A stretch of 64,000 nt of DNA from Pocillopora verrucosa (Eukaryota > Cnidaria > Anthozoa > Scleractinia > Pocilloporidae), in contig NC_089321.1 in assembly GCF_036669915.1 (NCBI RefSeq), forward strand, positions 8,108,449 through 8,172,448. Direction: 5' to 3'. This document shows positions 25,884 to 38,370 of this stretch, piece by piece. Below the pieces are notes generated by a model. It was given only the letters and a program-made list of their open reading frames with translations. It had not been told where the DNA came from and searched no databases. The first letter of the stretch is position 1; the number at the start of each line of letters is the position of its first letter. Both the position numbers and the translations under genes were made by a program.

Positions 25884-28260
25884 ATGGAACAAACTTTCAG
25901 GCCTGAGTCTCCTCCAATTCTAGAGGTGGTTATACCGTTTTTGATTAAAGAGGAAATACCTTCCCAACATGAGGGGCAAGAATCGTCAGAGATTCCAACC
26001 GTTCAACCGGGTAAGTTTCCGAGTTCCACACCGATAGAGAAACGACATATTTTTATAATTTCATTTTAAAGCCTGCGATTTCAAGAAAAAAGAAGGCAAG
26101 AGGAGAGCTGTCCGTGATTTTGGTGTGTTTGTATGGTCAAGGAAGAAACTTAGTTTATTGAGAGAAAAAGGTATCTAGATATCACACAATTTTAGGGCGC
26201 TGGATTTCGTTTTAGGCAGTGAGTGCAAAAAATACATCGAATCTTGAGAGTTTCTCGCGACGAAATAGCTTCACACACTGAACGATTGAAGGAGAAGCGT
26301 TTTCCTGATAAATTTGCAGTTTCTCGGGGAGATTACATAAGAGGTAAAAAAGGCAGTTATCTTGAGTCAGTTAATTTTCATGGAGAAAGCATCCAGTACT
26401 TGCAAATATCAGTAATATTCTTACTTTACATACTATCACTGTTTTTGTCTTGTTTTTCTAAGCTTGCTTTTCAAAGCTGTTCGTTTCGATCGCAGCTGAT
26501 TGGAAACCTGTGAGAATTCCAGCCTGCCTTATAAGACAAAACGGTTCGATTTTTACAAAGGGACAATTTAACAAAAGTAAAATTTCAGAGGTTCTTTGAT
26601 TAACATACTTTTGCCGGTAATGCCTCCTTTCGAAATCAGACCATCTCTATCTTAAGCACTAGCAGAATTTGAAGTTACGAAATGAGACGACACAAAATTA
26701 TTCAAAATTGATTCCGGTAAACTGTTTGGAATGAACCATAAAAATTTATTCCAGTGAATTTCGATCTAAAATAGTGGTATGCCGGTAAAAATGATCGACT
26801 GTGAAGCTAGAAATTATGTATCAGCGTTTCGTATAAACTGCTCATCAGAGATACTCTCTCAGGTTACACGCTCGAAATAGAGTGCATATTAATTTTACGC
26901 CTGCATGAAGTAAATTGAGAGTTTTTCTTGTTCCTTCTCATCTCTGAGTCTTGATTCATGGTAAAAGAAAAAAAATAACAAGCTTCCGGAACGCCAGAAT
27001 GGTGGCTGGAATATCATCTACTGAGTTTTATTTTTGGAGAGTCATTTATTCATATTTTTTCGCGCTCTTCTTTCACATTCTGGAAAAACAGCTACGCTTT
27101 TTTCTCTATTTTTTTTCTTTCCGACGGAAATAAACGGATGATAAATATTGATGTTGTCCGGGGTCTATTGATTTTGCACCACGTGACGTGAAGGAGCCAA
27201 TAAAATCGCGCGAAAATTAATGAGTTCTGAATAAATTTTGTCCTTTATTCCATTCTCATATAGTGAAACACGAACAAGTTTCTCCAACCGTCGAGGTGAT
27301 CAAGAAGCGAGCATGCCGCACTCGTTTCACAATTTATCAAAGAGCAGAACTGGAGGCGGCCTTTTCAGCATCACCTTACTTGACTCCTCACCAAAGGATG
27401 GCTTTGGCTTCGAGACTCAGAGTCAAACCTGTCGCTGTGCAGGTAATTAACATGACTGCTTTGAAATATAGAAATTAGATATCATTCATTCAGAACCAGC
27501 CACGCACAGAGAAATCTTTGTCCTCCGAAAAGATTCGGACTTTAGGTAAAGTGCACAGTCAAGAGTCAAGAGTACAGTCTGTACTCAAGCCAAGAGGGCC
27601 ACCCAACCAGAACTAATCGTGGTTTCCATGGCATGAGGTGACTAGGAGTATTACGTCTCCCCCCTGGATGGGATACCAGGGGGTGTGTTATCCCATCAGG
27701 GGGGAGGGGTTGTACCAAAGGATGCCCCCCTTTGATAAAACCTCGTTGGCGAGCTAGGTCATATGGGAGATTTATATGTTACACAAGTATTCAGTATGCT
27801 CCCAAGGTCAGCAGTTTCAACAGCTTTGTGTGGGTAAATCCAAGACTCCACTCTCGGGACAAAAAACATTTGTATTCATTCAGTCAGACGACCAAGCTGA
27901 AAACTGACCCCAATTCTTAATCTTATAATTCACGTTTGCCTTTTGCTCGCTCCCTATTACAGTTTAATCCCAATGCACTTTAGGTGATTTGCTCGTCATT
28001 TCGTGTCTCTCATTTTTCAGTCATGGTTTAAGAACAGACGATTCAAGTGGCGCAAAGAAGCACGGGAAGGCTCTCACACCTCGCCAGCGGTGCTACCTGC
28101 ACCTGCACAAGGTATTTCGTTGATGTATCAGCCACGATATGTCTACAGTTCTGGTCAGTTTCCAGTGTCAGCTCAGTGCCAAGGATGTTTCACAAGACAA
28201 CCATCCAGCGACTCGCATTCACATGTAGACTTCACTCCGTATCCCTATTCTTCTCACTGA
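25884..28260 (+). CDS. Small K50 PRD-like homeodomain transcription factor
   Basis: Three exons: 25884-26010, 27264-27442 and 28021-28260, phases 1 and 0, 181 residues. The homeodomain is residues 57-116, with F8, L16, F20, W48, F49, N51 and R53 (homeodomain numbering) and the helix-3 segment SWFKNRRFKWRK. Position 50 is Lys, as in Otx, Gsc and Pitx, which prefer TAATCC-type sites. The intron falls between homeodomain positions 46 and 47, where many PRD-class genes have one. Position 47 is Ser where Val or Ile is usual, and the rest (TIYQRAELEAAFSASPYL) is far from Gsc, Otx and Pitx. The N-terminal 42 residues are acidic; the C-terminal tail of about 65 residues is Ser/Tyr/Pro-rich. Inferred: a nuclear sequence-specific regulator in a divergent PRD-like lineage. 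Upstream exons cannot be excluded. Confidence 0.85.
27655..27708. repeat. GC-rich stem-loop in homeobox intron 2
   Basis: TCCCCCCTGGATGGGATA is followed after about 14 bases by TATCCCATCAGGGGGGAG, an 18-base stem with one mismatch. It is probably part of a dispersed repeat rather than a functional element. Confidence 0.5.
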
Positions 28261-31200
28261 CCAACTGTAAAATATCTACGTATCTTTGCCTTATATATAT
28301 ATATGTATATTTATAAATTTTCTCTTTGCCTAAGACACTCCTGAAGACGAGCCGGAGAGGAGGGGAAGAGGCGGAGGTCTTGATCGCAGGAAATAGATCA
28401 TAATTACTTTTCGTACGCCAGGGCGAAAGAGATTTCCTTCTTTTTTCCTTTTTTTTCTTTTTCTTTTTTTTGTTTTTTTTGTTTCAGTTCACAGCGATTG
28501 GTATTTCGGAGTGCCCCCAAATGACGGAAAGGCGTTAATCAACCCTCTCTTCCCCCTCTGCCCACACCCATGAATTAAATTTTAAACTACGTAGAATTTT
28601 TGGCCAAGGAAAAATTTTTAAATGTAAATAGATTTCTATTTGCCTGCTTTTATCTTTGAATACTTTTGACACGTCGCTACGAATCTTATGATAAGACAGT
28701 TTTTATTTCTAGTTCAGCAAAAATTAGTATGCGCTGAGACAAAAATTTGTTGCGAAAAGTCCTAGTACATAATTGCATGTTTTTTTTAATATCTTCATAA
28801 ACCTTGTTTTCAAATCTGGTTTGCTTCCAGTCCCTACTGAGTCTGTTATCTTCATTGAAGGCCCTTTCTAAACGGAAAAGCGCTATGCGATCTTTCAACT
28901 TCATTTACAAGTTGGTAAATAGATTTTTTTTTTTTTACAAATAATTGGTCACCAATCCAGATACTGGGTTATTGGCTTCATGCTCAAAAACAGCAGCAGG
29001 TCTGCTTATTAATTCCTATTTTGAGTAACTAAACGATGTATTTACAATTGAACCTACATAGATCGACGTTTTAAGATGTGAAAAGTTGTTTGCGAAGAAA
29101 AACAGTTTTGTTGTTCAGAAAAGAGCTGAGCTCAAATGTAAAGAAATCGAAAGTATCATGGAAAAAATGGCAATAGTTGATCTCATGAAACTTGGAAGGA
29201 TGGAACGCTATTAATGGGGAGATTAAGGTGTGCCCGAGAAAAATCAACTGAATTTATGTCAGTTTTTTTTTAAATAGAAACACCGAAACGTCGAAGGCAA
29301 ATTATTTCAACATGCATTACCGAGAAATGGTTAATTTGTTAAAATCACTTTATACATTGTATTAGAAATAAACTTGTATGCTGGTATTGCGAAAATAAAT
29401 CAGTTTTTATTGTTTGATGAAAGTGCATAGAAATAGTATAGTGCTTTTAGATTTGTTTTTTGCACAATGGCTTTGACATGAAACTTTAAAAAAATCACTC
29501 TCTTTCCTTTCCCCCCAAATGACTTACGTGACCTATCAACGAGTAAGAAAAATAACTTTTCATTCAATCCTTGATCTACATGGTTTGTTCCCTTAAAGCT
29601 CAGCCACCGATCTGGACCTGTGAGGGGATGAATTTTGCCTCATTTTGAGTTTAGCAAATTTCCACCCGATTGCTATTAATCCAAGGGTAGATGACTGAGG
29701 TTCGACCTTAAATTTCATACCGAGGTAAAGTGCTCACGAGAGCACTTTCTCAGCCTGGCTAACATGAGCTTTCAATCTTCAACAAGCAGAGGTGATTCAG
29801 TGGTAGAATTGTATCTTCCCATGGAGGAGGTCTGGGTTTGATTCTCGGTCATTTTACCTTTTACCGCTCTGCTGAGTTGTCTCTCCCTGTCTTCTTAAAG
29901 TACTATACCAGACTGCATTTTCGTGCAAACAAATCAAACGTTTTACATAGGGAGGCTGCAATGATAAAATCTTAGATGCATAGCCAACATAGTCAGGAAG
30001 TGAAACAAATCTGGTGTTCCAAACCGTTTTCCTTGTCTTACCAGCTGAAGATCAACGGGTACCTGCACCTCGGCAAGCGAAGCATAATAACCTCATGTAT
30101 GATGCTATCTGGACATGTAATGATACATAAAAATTGCCACCTTGGTTCAGCTTGGACTTCCTTCGTGGAATTTTGAGGAGAGAGACGTGTTCGTCAAACT
30201 CTCATTTAGGCTATATTAAAGTTCACATGACAACCAGGTGGACAATCAGACATGGTTTGATGCTGCTCTGGTTTAAAGATTTAGTGAATGTAACCGAAGA
30301 AGTTGCAATTCATAGACCCAACGTTTCGACCCGATTTAGGCGTTGAATAAATTTTTTTCAGGTTCCCGAAACCAGATAGTAATGAAACCGAAGGCAATTT
30401 TGAATAAAGCTCGCCATTCAGACGAAGAATGAGTGTTCAACTTCAGGTCTCTTTCCCCTTAAAAGCTTTGATGTTTCAATACCTGAGAAATTCCTAAATT
30501 CAAACTTCAGAGTTCTCCAGAGTCCTTTGTGTGAGATTGGCAGAGAGATCACATACCATCACTGAGCTTGGAGTTTCACTTTTTTCAAAACTTTTTATTC
30601 ATGAATATTCTATACAGTAGCTGGCTAAACTGATGCAGTTAAAGATATATCCCTAAACAAGTAACATATCAATTACACCTAAGATTATATAGCGATGTAT
30701 ATACATAAGTCTCTAGGTAAGTACAACTTTCAAACGTAAAGTAACCTTACAGTTTAACATGTACTTCACCAGCAGAAACAAAGCAGTCAGCCTGTATAGT
30801 TACATAACCGTATAGTACCTATGTTTGCCATGGAAAACCCTACGAAGAAACGTTTTTTTTTTTTGCTTCACAGTATGAAGAAATGACAAAACTATAACGG
30901 AGCAAAACGGAACAAAATACCTCTTTGTGGTTCTACGTTTTTCTTACTCTATACAGTTCTCAGAACCAATCTTCCAAAGAGATCACTTATCGACTACATT
31001 ATCAAAATGAATATAAAATTACAATGGTGGACTTAGAATTAAATAACAATTAGTCATGAAGAGCGGTAAACAACAGCTTTTAAAAAATCTTGTCCCTGTC
31101 GGGCAATGATATCAGGAAATGTTAATCAGAACCTTGAGGAAAGTTTCTTTTCGGCAGAAAAAATTTGCTTGTAATGTTACCAATGTAATTCCATGCCACT

Positions 31201-31491
31201 TTGCTCATCTACAAATAAAAATTAAAGAACAGAGTGTCACATAGCATTTCTATAATCTGCAGTTAGATAAGGAAGATCGTGAATCTGGTATGGTTCCCAG
31301 CTCACGAACGAGTTCTTTGTAGCATGAGGAAATTCCTTGATTTTGGGTGCGACTTCATTCACTCCTTTTGATCTCTTTCTTTGTTCTTATCGACAGTTCT
31401 AATTGCTTTGGTGTAAGTCGTACCACACTCAATCTAAATGCATCCTAGACATTTAAAGATAGTTATCATTTAGGGCACTTACCACTTGCTT
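28261..31491. other. Intergenic: homeobox 3' flank and downstream of His-rich gene
   Basis: No gene was recognised. AATAAA-type polyadenylation signals for the homeobox gene occur near 29366 and 29393. A degraded tRNA-like copy lies at 29786-29856. The short open frames at 29976-30346 look random. Confidence 0.4.
29786..29856 (+). pseudogene. tRNA-Gly-like relic
   Basis: The sequence follows the tRNA-Gly plan: GCAGAGG-TG-ATTCAGTGGTAGAATT (A box), an anticodon loop TTCCCAT (would read CCC), and GGTCTGGGTTTGATTCTCGG (B box, diverged). The acceptor stem (GCAGAGG against TCATTTT) and anticodon stem pair poorly, so this is a pseudogene or SINE head, not a working tRNA. Confidence 0.55.
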
Positions 31492-34400
31492 TTAGCTCGA
31501 TTTGCTATCAACAACTGTTTCTAGAGACTCCTGTACTGGGTCATCAAGCATGTCTCTTTGAAAACCACCTAAGAGAAATGATTTAAATATATGGAAAATG
31601 TTTATGACAAGGGCACCCTCAAGTCTACCTTGAAACAACCCTTCAGTGTAAGGTCCATCAGTCTTCGAGAATCAATCCTTACTTTTTCTATGGAGGTCCA
31701 AAGAACATTATTTCAAGTGCGCATATTTTTTTTATTTCCTTTTTTTGTATCATCTTAGGACAATTTGACCAAAACTATCATGCTTAAATATTTAGATGAC
31801 TGACTGAAATAAATGATTATATAGAAAATCAAGAGGTTTTCATTAAATTAATATAAATCACTTTTTCGGTCTGAGTAAGAGTAGTGTCGAGGGGTGTCAT
31901 TATTGGCCATTATTATGGTGCATACTGCTAGGATTAGCGATGTCGATAGCGTCATTTTTGTAAATAGAGAAGGACAGATAGTAAGTTTTGAGCTCGGTAA
32001 AAAAATATAATGAAACATTTTTTTCGTCTTGTCACGAGCATGGGATAAAGAAAAGATTCCGAGTTCCCATGAGGAATTGAACTTCAGACCTGTGGATTCT
32101 GCGCTCCGATGCTCCACCACTGAGCCACAGAGACTCTATGGTGAGCGAGGCCCATTACAATTTAAAAACGTGACGTGATCGACATCGCTGATCGCTCATA
32201 ATAGAGTCTCTGTGGCCCAGTGGTAGAGTATCGGAGCGCGGAAGGTCTGAGGTTCGTTTCCTCATAAAGACTCAGAATATTTACTTTGTTCCATTCTCCA
32301 ACCCAGACGATTACACTATAACTCCATTTCATTTACCGCTTTCTTGAAAGTCAATTTTAAAAGGATGCCCAGGTGTCGTTTACCTACCTTCTTCTGCTAA
32401 AGTGCTGTTTGCGAATTCAGATGGTGCAGTTGCAGTGGGAAACGTACTGTATCCCTCAGATGACAGCGATGATTCTGAATACCCTGGGGACATAGTTGCC
32501 CCTGAGTCACTGATGTCAGCTGACGCAGGCATCGACGACAAGGTGGTTTCATCCTCTGCCAGTGAATCGTCACCTACTGGCGACGATAAGGTGTAGACGG
32601 GAATCTCATCCGAATTATCTTCGAGACTTATATCTTGGGACGCATCCTCGTGATAATCATTTAATTGAGATCCATCTACATTCACCACTGTTGGATAAGC
32701 AATATTGGTCAGAGGAGGCTCTGCAGGGCCATCTATGACAGCCGGAGTCTTAGGTTCATCTGAAATTCCATTTTGGTCGTTCTGTGAATTTATGGCCTGT
32801 GTTTGTTCAGTTTGTTCCAGAGATCCCTGAGTTAAGCTGGCTGCTCGTGATCCATTATCTATTCCGTACGATGCCGGTTGACTTTGTTTGTTTGGCGGGG
32901 CTTCACCGGAATCCAGGTTCTCCCGAGGGTTGCTATCATAAATCGTTGCATCTTTTACAGCACTACTTACTGAAAATATTGCCTTCTCTGAATCATTACC
33001 ACTTAGAGATTGGCTGGTGTGACTCTCATTCTTTGGTTCGATAGACTCTGTCGAGTCTGAATAAAATGCCTCTTCGCTCTGGTTTCCCATAGTTTGATTT
33101 CCTGCAACATTCACCACCGCGGGCTGATCCGAGGGCTCTTTAACACCTTCATTCGATCCGCTAAAATCAGAGTGCATCGTAGTGTCCTTTACGGATGTCT
33201 TTCTTTCACTTACATCAACGATTTTAACTTCAGTAGGTTCTTCTCCCGAGCCACTTTCTTCTTCAAATTCTTTGTAATCGTCTTCACTGGCATCTTCATT
33301 GTTTCGCACATCATCGAGGGAATCGTCTCCACTCCCTGACGTTTCAATATTCTCTTCTTTCTCTTCTTTGATGTCTCGACTATCACTCTCTGGTCTAGTG
33401 GCTGATTGATTTGATTCTGTCAACGTTGCATAAGATTCAGGAGCAACCTCGACAATGTGACGGTCATTTTCGTCCATTGTTGAGTTCCTGTCCAAGCTTT
33501 TGGGTTCCTCAGGTAACGATGCACTATCCAGGCGTAATGATGCATTGTCAATGCCATTTTCAAAAGTTTTTTCCTTTTTTCTTAGGGAGATAGTGTTTTC
33601 ATCGTCTGTTAAAATGTCTTTCTTGGATGCGGCATTCTTTGGATTGGTCCCCTGTGCGAGAGGCTTGTCCTCTCTCTTTGTGCTAGCTTGTCGGTCTTTA
33701 AGCTGATATTTGTTATTCATATCGTCTATCTCATGAAGTCGTTGTTCATCAGAGTCCTCGATGGTATCATTAGATACTTCGTGTTCTTGTTTCTCCATAG
33801 GACCATACATCTCGTGCTCCGAATAGGTTTCATTTCTTCTGTCTGCCTTTTTACCTTCGTCACTGTTGAGGTCTTTTGTGGAAGTAGCATCTGACTGAAG
33901 GAGAAAAAACAGTTACAGGTTCATTTAATAACTGTCAGGTGATTTTTGGGGAATTTCATGAAGATGTGCTTAATTGAAACCTCATACTCAAAAAATTGGT
34001 TTATGTCAATCACAAGCTCTTATATTAAAATATCAAACGCATTTACTGATTGATCTTCCGTTGGGAAGAAGACACTTACTGTGTTTGCTTCACCATTTCC
34101 AGAGAAACCACTCTCCTTGTTATGATCACTGCTCGCTGCGTCGAGGGCTTTGTGTAAGAGAGCTTCAGCGTTAGTTACTGACAAAACACTTTTCCGCGAG
34201 CCCTCCGGAGCAGCAGCTGGTGTTGATGATGAATCTTCTATGAAATTATTGCCTTCAGTTGAAGTTGTTTCCGATATTTCATTTCCAACTTTATCATTAT
34301 GGGTTTCTGCAACAAGGTAAAAAGAACCGAATTTTGTGCCTTCCTTTGTTGTTCTTGGTTATGCAAATAGACAACCCCTAATCAATAGTCCAAAATCCTC

Positions 34401-35726
34401 CACTGAATGGAGGAAACTTGCAACCAAATAGATTTGCGGACAATTGTTGGTTTCCTATTACAGCTTACCATTCAAAGGGGAAGGAGTTTCCATCTGCGAT
34501 TTTCTCGGTGACAAACTGCTTCCCAGGTTCATCAGATGCTGGCCAAGGTTGGCCAACAAATTGGGCAAAGACTGTCGCTTTGTCGCTTGCATATCTTTAA
34601 CTTGCACGTGTAGTTTCAGCTTAGTAGGTAAGACACCAGCAACATGGAAGATATCGCTTCGACGGTGACTTTGGTGATGCTTGTCCGAACCGTGATGAGG
34701 CTGGAAGGAGTGTTTATAATGATAATGATGAACAGGGTTTTTGTGGAAATGGTTGTGTTGGTGGAAATGGTGATGCAATGGGTTGTGATGGTGATGATAA
34801 TGTCGGTGGTAATGATAGTGATGCTTTGGTCTGTTGTCATGGTGATGGTGAGGGTGATGATGGTGGTAGTGTAAATGATGACGATGATGGCCGTGATAAT
34901 GATGATGATGATGTGGGTGGTGGGGGTGGTAATGGTGGTGGTGATAATGATGCGGATGATGGAAAATCTTACGATGTAGCTTTGTTTTGTGTTCTACGCC
35001 TTTTGCTCTGACACCTTGAAGAAGAATCAAAAGCCAAGTTTTAAGTAGATTTAGTTTGTTTTCAGAAAAAAAGCCTTATTGCTGAAACTTCTCAGGGTCT
35101 CTACGCTTAAAATTTCCTAATTTTTTGATCAAATTTTAAAAGAACTGGCTGAATTGCGGGAACCAGTTCCATGGAGTTTTCCCCTCATGTGTGGCGACCC
35201 TTGTGGACACCATCGGGCGTAAAAAAAAACAACTTGAGTGAGGCAACCGATCTTGGTGACTTATCAATCACTCAAGGTACAAGACTAAAGAAATTAGTCT
35301 CTTTTTAGAGAAAGAAACAGCATAAAACGCCTTTTTAAATTTATGGAAAAGAATCAGCAGAATTCAATTTTTGTAGGATGAAATTTGTTCCGGACTATTA
35401 CAGGTACTGCCAGTCGACAGAGTGTTACTTGCTTAGTTTACGCCTGGGCCAATTCAAATAAAGGAAACAAACAGATTATTAAAGATCAGGAGAAATCTTT
35501 TTTTTTGTATATGGAACAAATGTCGAAAAAGAGTCATCATTCTGACGGGAAGTAATTTTTAAAAGTTGGTATGTTAAACATGAGGTCACAAGTAAACACA
35601 GAAATTGTCGCAGTCAAAACCAATGATTTAACCGCATCAAACACTGTTCGTACCTTTGGCGGCGCCATCGCAGGCGTTGAAAATTACAGCGAGAAGCATT
35701 GCGAAGAGCACGAGAGCCACATTCAT
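31492..35726 (-). CDS. Secreted histidine-rich and acidic protein
   Basis: Five exons (minus): 35726-35654, 35014-34469, 34306-34080, 33894-32388, 31568-31492. Phases 1, 1, 0, 1 all match, giving 809 residues. Exon 1 encodes a signal peptide (MNVALVLFAMLLAVIFNACDG). Exon 2 encodes a region, residues about 38-141, that is more than half histidine (runs of 2-5 His broken by Tyr, Pro, Arg and Asn). After residue about 207 the chain is Ser/Glu/Asp-rich and looks disordered, with stretches such as SGSGDDSLDD and KEFEEESGSGEEPTE. No folded domain and no membrane span after the signal peptide were seen. Known: His-rich secreted proteins bind Zn, Cu and Ni, and acidic disordered proteins bind calcium and mineral surfaces. 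Inferred only: an extracellular metal-binding or matrix protein, perhaps of biomineral or mucus. I recognise no named family. Confidence 0.85.
32025..32140 (-). mobile_element. tRNA-derived SINE-like copy
   Basis: On the minus strand it begins GAGTCTCTGTGGCTCAGTGG (A box TGGCTCAGTGG) and continues through GGTCTGAAGTTCAATTCC (B-box-like). It sits in intron 4 of the His-rich gene. The tail region on the minus strand is T-rich. Confidence 0.7.
32203..32290 (+). mobile_element. tRNA-derived SINE-like copy, opposite orientation
   Basis: It starts GAGTCTCTGTGGCCCAGTGG and carries GGTCTGAGGTTCGTTTCC (B box). It is the same family as the copy at 32025-32140 but inverted, about 60 bp away, in the same intron. 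Confidence 0.7.
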
Positions 35727-38166
35727 TTTTGTAGCACAGCTGAGGTTTATTTTCAGGACTGTTTCATTTCCTTTCCCTGGAACTGATTGCCGATTTCCTT
35801 ATCACTTTGGCATGTCTTGTGTCCTTTTGAGAACTTTTTGTTTAAAACTCTGTTCAAAACAAAGAGTTTAGGTGTGTCGATGAATGGTGAAAATTAAAAA
35901 ACAGCAACAGGTTAATATGAACTATAACCAAAACAAAAGCAAGAGCGGACATTCCAGTCCACGGTCTTTTTATTTGTTTGAATGAAGAGAGGTTCATGAA
36001 CTTAGAAAGACATCTGACACTCTCTAGTGATAGAAGACAAAGTGGAAACAAAAGCTGAAACTGTGGGTGCTTCATTGGCTTATGCTTAGCGACTTTGAGG
36101 AAGCACGAATAACATTGTCTATCGTGACGTTAAACTGAAACCCTGAGCTGGTTTACCCATAAGCCCTTTCTTTCTGGATATCTGTACTGGAGTACATAAG
36201 AGATGGCGAGTCGGGCCATGCCTTCTCGGTTTTTACCTAGCAGTCCACTAAAGACAATTGCTTAAGAATTCCGCGTTGCAACACACAGAAAAAAATTAGA
36301 GAGACACATCACACATTTTTCACGCATAGTGCACCATCATAATTCCAAGAAGTAAAGAAGTGAGGGTTCCAAATTAAACTGAAACGCAAATTGAAAATAA
36401 TAGGTGTTCCGGAGTCGTTATGGCAAAGCCTGCAATACAAGTTAACATGCATTATCATAGTATATATAAAATTAATTTTGACGCGCTAAATATTGTTGCA
36501 TTGTTAGTGCCACACGACTAACATCATAGTATATTCACCAAGTACAGCTATTAAATCTTAAGTGGTAAACATCAATCAGCGTTCCATGATCATGAATTCT
36601 GAAATCTGAGTGGTCACCCTACTCGCTGTTTATTTAACAAAAAGATTCCAAGTTGCCGTGCGTCTGTTCAGTAATAGATCACAGATGACGTTAAAATGTG
36701 GTAAGAACATACGCGCGCTGGTTTCACTAAAGTCCTCGCAAACTATATATCAGAAGAAAGCTTAATAACTGCATCTTACGTTAAATATATGATTTAAGCG
36801 AATTTTCTTTTTAGGAAGTGTCAGGAACCGGGAAGGCGTGAAACGACCGAGGGTTCTTTTATTGAATTTATCGGGTATCGGATGCTGCAGCACGAGCAAA
36901 ATGGCTGCTCAGGCATCAATCAATAAAAGTGTGTCAGGTTTTTTCGATTTTATAGTGTGTCAGATTTTTTCGATATTCTGATTGGTTGTCTAGATATCAG
37001 CATCTAAAGTTGGAGTGGCTAAAAATATGCGAGGCGCGTTGCGTAAAAGGACGCCACAGGACAAATATTTCAAATATCAAAATTTCTCGACACACTTTCG
37101 TTTGTCGTTATTCCTGGAATGTTTTGGCGAGATTTGACGAAAATCGGTCAAATCTATATACCCTATAAATTCACTCAAAGTGGTTGTAATCCTCTCAAAA
37201 TTAAATGCAAGATTTTTGCTCATAAAGGTGCAAACAACTTGCGCCACGCCAGGAGATTATCTCGCCTACTGAAACCGCAAACCAATGGCGTCAATGACGA
37301 TGGTTCAAGATTTCCTGGGAAAAGTAACCCACTGCGGACACGTTTTTTATCATTGTTATTATTATTATTTTTTTTTTTTATCTCGATCGCTCAGTAGAGC
37401 ATTGAGAAGGATGACACAATAATGAGCAAAGTTTCTTAAGGCAAAGGAAAAAGTAGCGACAAAAATGGAAAGACCGGAGAATGTGCTGAGGAGCAGGACA
37501 ACGAATCGACAGACGGCTTTCAAAATTACGATTCGAGGCGATTGTTAATTGTTTTTGTATATATAAGGCTAGTTCTTGCATTAAGAAAAGGAAACGTAAT
37601 TTTAACATTATGTTTGGCAGATTTTGGTTTGATGGCGACTTCTTTGTTCGAAATCTGGGCGCCAGCGTGGAGCTCCGCCAGTACCAGTCGTTTTCAAAAA
37701 GGAATTTTTTTCCTTTTTTTGACAGAATGGTACTCTTTCTTTCTTCTTTGGGTCTGTTTTTTTTTTAATTTTTTCACCAGGGACTTTTTTCCGCTTTTGA
37801 TTTTCCCATGAGCAAAGATTTTTCCATAAGCAAAGAGCTTCCACGTGTGAATTGTGCTAAGTGCGCGCTGTAAACAAAATATGGAAGTAACATGAAAAAA
37901 GGAGGGGATTCGCCCTGATTTATTAACTCGAGTGCTTTTAAAGATTTCAGAAAATTTGTTTATGGAAACGTTAGGTTGAACGTTTAAATTCGATATAGAA
38001 AAATAAAAGAAAACTGGATTTTTCGGCTTCTGAAGGTGGGAAGCAACCTTAAATACTAAAATATCAAGAGAAAGGCCGGTTAATCGTAGCTGTTTGCCAC
38101 ATTATTTGCAATTGTGCACGTTTTGTGATAATATCGGACGCAATACCGATCTACTACCTGACCTAA

Positions 38167-38370
38167 TCCTGTCTCAGTTAAAACGGATCATTTACAGAGG
38201 TGTTCTTTGGGTACTAAAAATGTTTTCATTACAGGACGTTCGTCAGAGATGCAAATATTGGAACGTGAGCAGAGCGTGTTGCATGGCTTAGTCCTGTTTC
38301 TAGTACAAAGGATTACTTACTAAGGCGTTCCTGGGGTATTGAGAATATTCTCCTTACAGGAAGTTCACCT
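38167..38370. repeat. Diverged ~125-bp tandem duplication
   Basis: The block TCCTGTCTCAGTTAAAACGG ... CATTACAGGACGTTCG at 38167 recurs at 38292 as TCCTGTTTCTAGTACAAAGG ... CCTTACAGGAAGTTCA. No coding sense was seen. Confidence 0.55.

Noticed and set aside
29786-29856. Functional tRNA-Gly gene
   Set aside because: Acceptor and anticodon stems do not pair well, and the B box is diverged.
34644-35011. Plus-strand Met/Val- and Gly/Asp-rich frames
   Set aside because: They are antisense shadows of the low-complexity His-rich exon.
34458-35030. His-rich 190-codon frame as a stand-alone protein
   Set aside because: It is one exon: its end is a GTAAGC donor and its start a CAAG acceptor, both in phase with flanking exons.
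37542-37844. Overlapping plus and minus open frames
   Set aside because: They are produced by T-rich and A-rich low-complexity sequence, with no conserved motif.
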